Positions 59,417 through 59,520 of a stretch of DNA of 59,520 nucleotides are shown here, piece after piece. The stretch spans positions 1-59,520 of the forward strand of contig CAUGPT010000013.1 in assembly GCA_959601495.1 (NCBI GenBank). The letters run 5' to 3'. The stretch is from Avispirillum sp959601495. Its GTDB lineage: Bacteria; Bacillota; Clostridia; Oscillospirales; CAG-272. The translations under genes and the position numbers were made by a program. Below the pieces are notes generated by a model that saw nothing but the letters and a program-made list of their open reading frames with translations, was not told the origin of the DNA and searched no databases. How positions within the stretch are numbered: position 1 is the first letter of the stretch; the number at the start of each line of letters is the position of its first letter.

Positions 59417-59520
59417 AAATCTCACCTCACCACCCCGATTGTGCCCGTGAGTGTAAGAACAAAGCGAGTGCTCCAAGCCCGAGAGATTCGACGAATTGGC
59501 TTTAGCGTAGACTATAGACA

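Overview
The window looks like chromosomal DNA of a moderately GC-rich anaerobic Clostridia member, probably a gut Oscillospirales-type Firmicute. This rests on the hrcA-grpE-dnaK-dnaJ operon behind a CIRCE operator, the SCIFF peptide and its radical-SAM maturase, tilS-hpt-ftsH in a row, ECF and MocR genes, DUF951/DUF1893 proteins, lipoteichoic-acid-synthase-type and YfhO membrane proteins, and AGGAGG ribosome sites with some TTG and GTG starts. There is no rRNA, tRNA, CRISPR, phage or plasmid gene. Almost all of it is housekeeping.

Layout. 1-3253 (mostly minus): a palindromic element end, an EF-G-like GTPase and a PiT phosphate permease. 3310-5691 (+): an unusual winged-helix regulator, thiI and a DUF1893 gene, tightly packed. 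5842-8863 (+): a GH65 disaccharide phosphorylase and beta-phosphoglucomutase, which together turn a glucose disaccharide into glucose-6-phosphate. 9142-14031 (+): the class I heat-shock operon. 14213-16395 (+): gpmI and an acetyltransferase. 16644-19794 (-): a membrane phosphoesterase and a GH127-type arabinofuranosidase. 20103-25824 (-): a compact aromatic amino-acid operon, pheA-aroB-aroQ-aroA-tyrA-DAHP synthase, behind a near-consensus promoter and a structured leader. 26242-28166: an ECF S component facing a MocR regulator with a shortened C-terminus. 28336-32645 (+): a small membrane protein, tilS, hpt, ftsH. 33010-33606 (+): a histidine phosphatase. 33892-38122 (-): pstS-pstC-pstA-pstB-phoU. 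38270-38520: a short IS200/IS605-like element without transposase. 38582-41974 (-): SPFH/zinc-ribbon, zinc-ribbon and TPM genes resembling Bacillus ydjI-ydjG-ydjH. 42088-44007: nfo and a divergent YihY-family gene. 44315-52509 (+): DUF951, YfhO, ruvA, ruvB, a class III aminotransferase-like protein and an FGGY kinase. 52642-55599 (+): SCIFF precursor, its maturase, and a PLP decarboxylase translationally coupled to the maturase. 55944-59076 (+): an LtaS-like enzyme and DegV. 59077-59520: noncoding DNA with tandem 113-116 bp structured repeats.

The most useful leads are the tandem structured repeats at the right edge, the transposase-less palindromic elements, the Ydj-like membrane-stress operon lacking pspA, the SCIFF-maturase-decarboxylase coupling, the aminotransferase/kinase pair, and a regulator whose predicted transcription start falls on its start codon. 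I did not find a clear new defence or mobile system. All coordinates, hairpins and promoter spacings were read by eye; no database search was possible.
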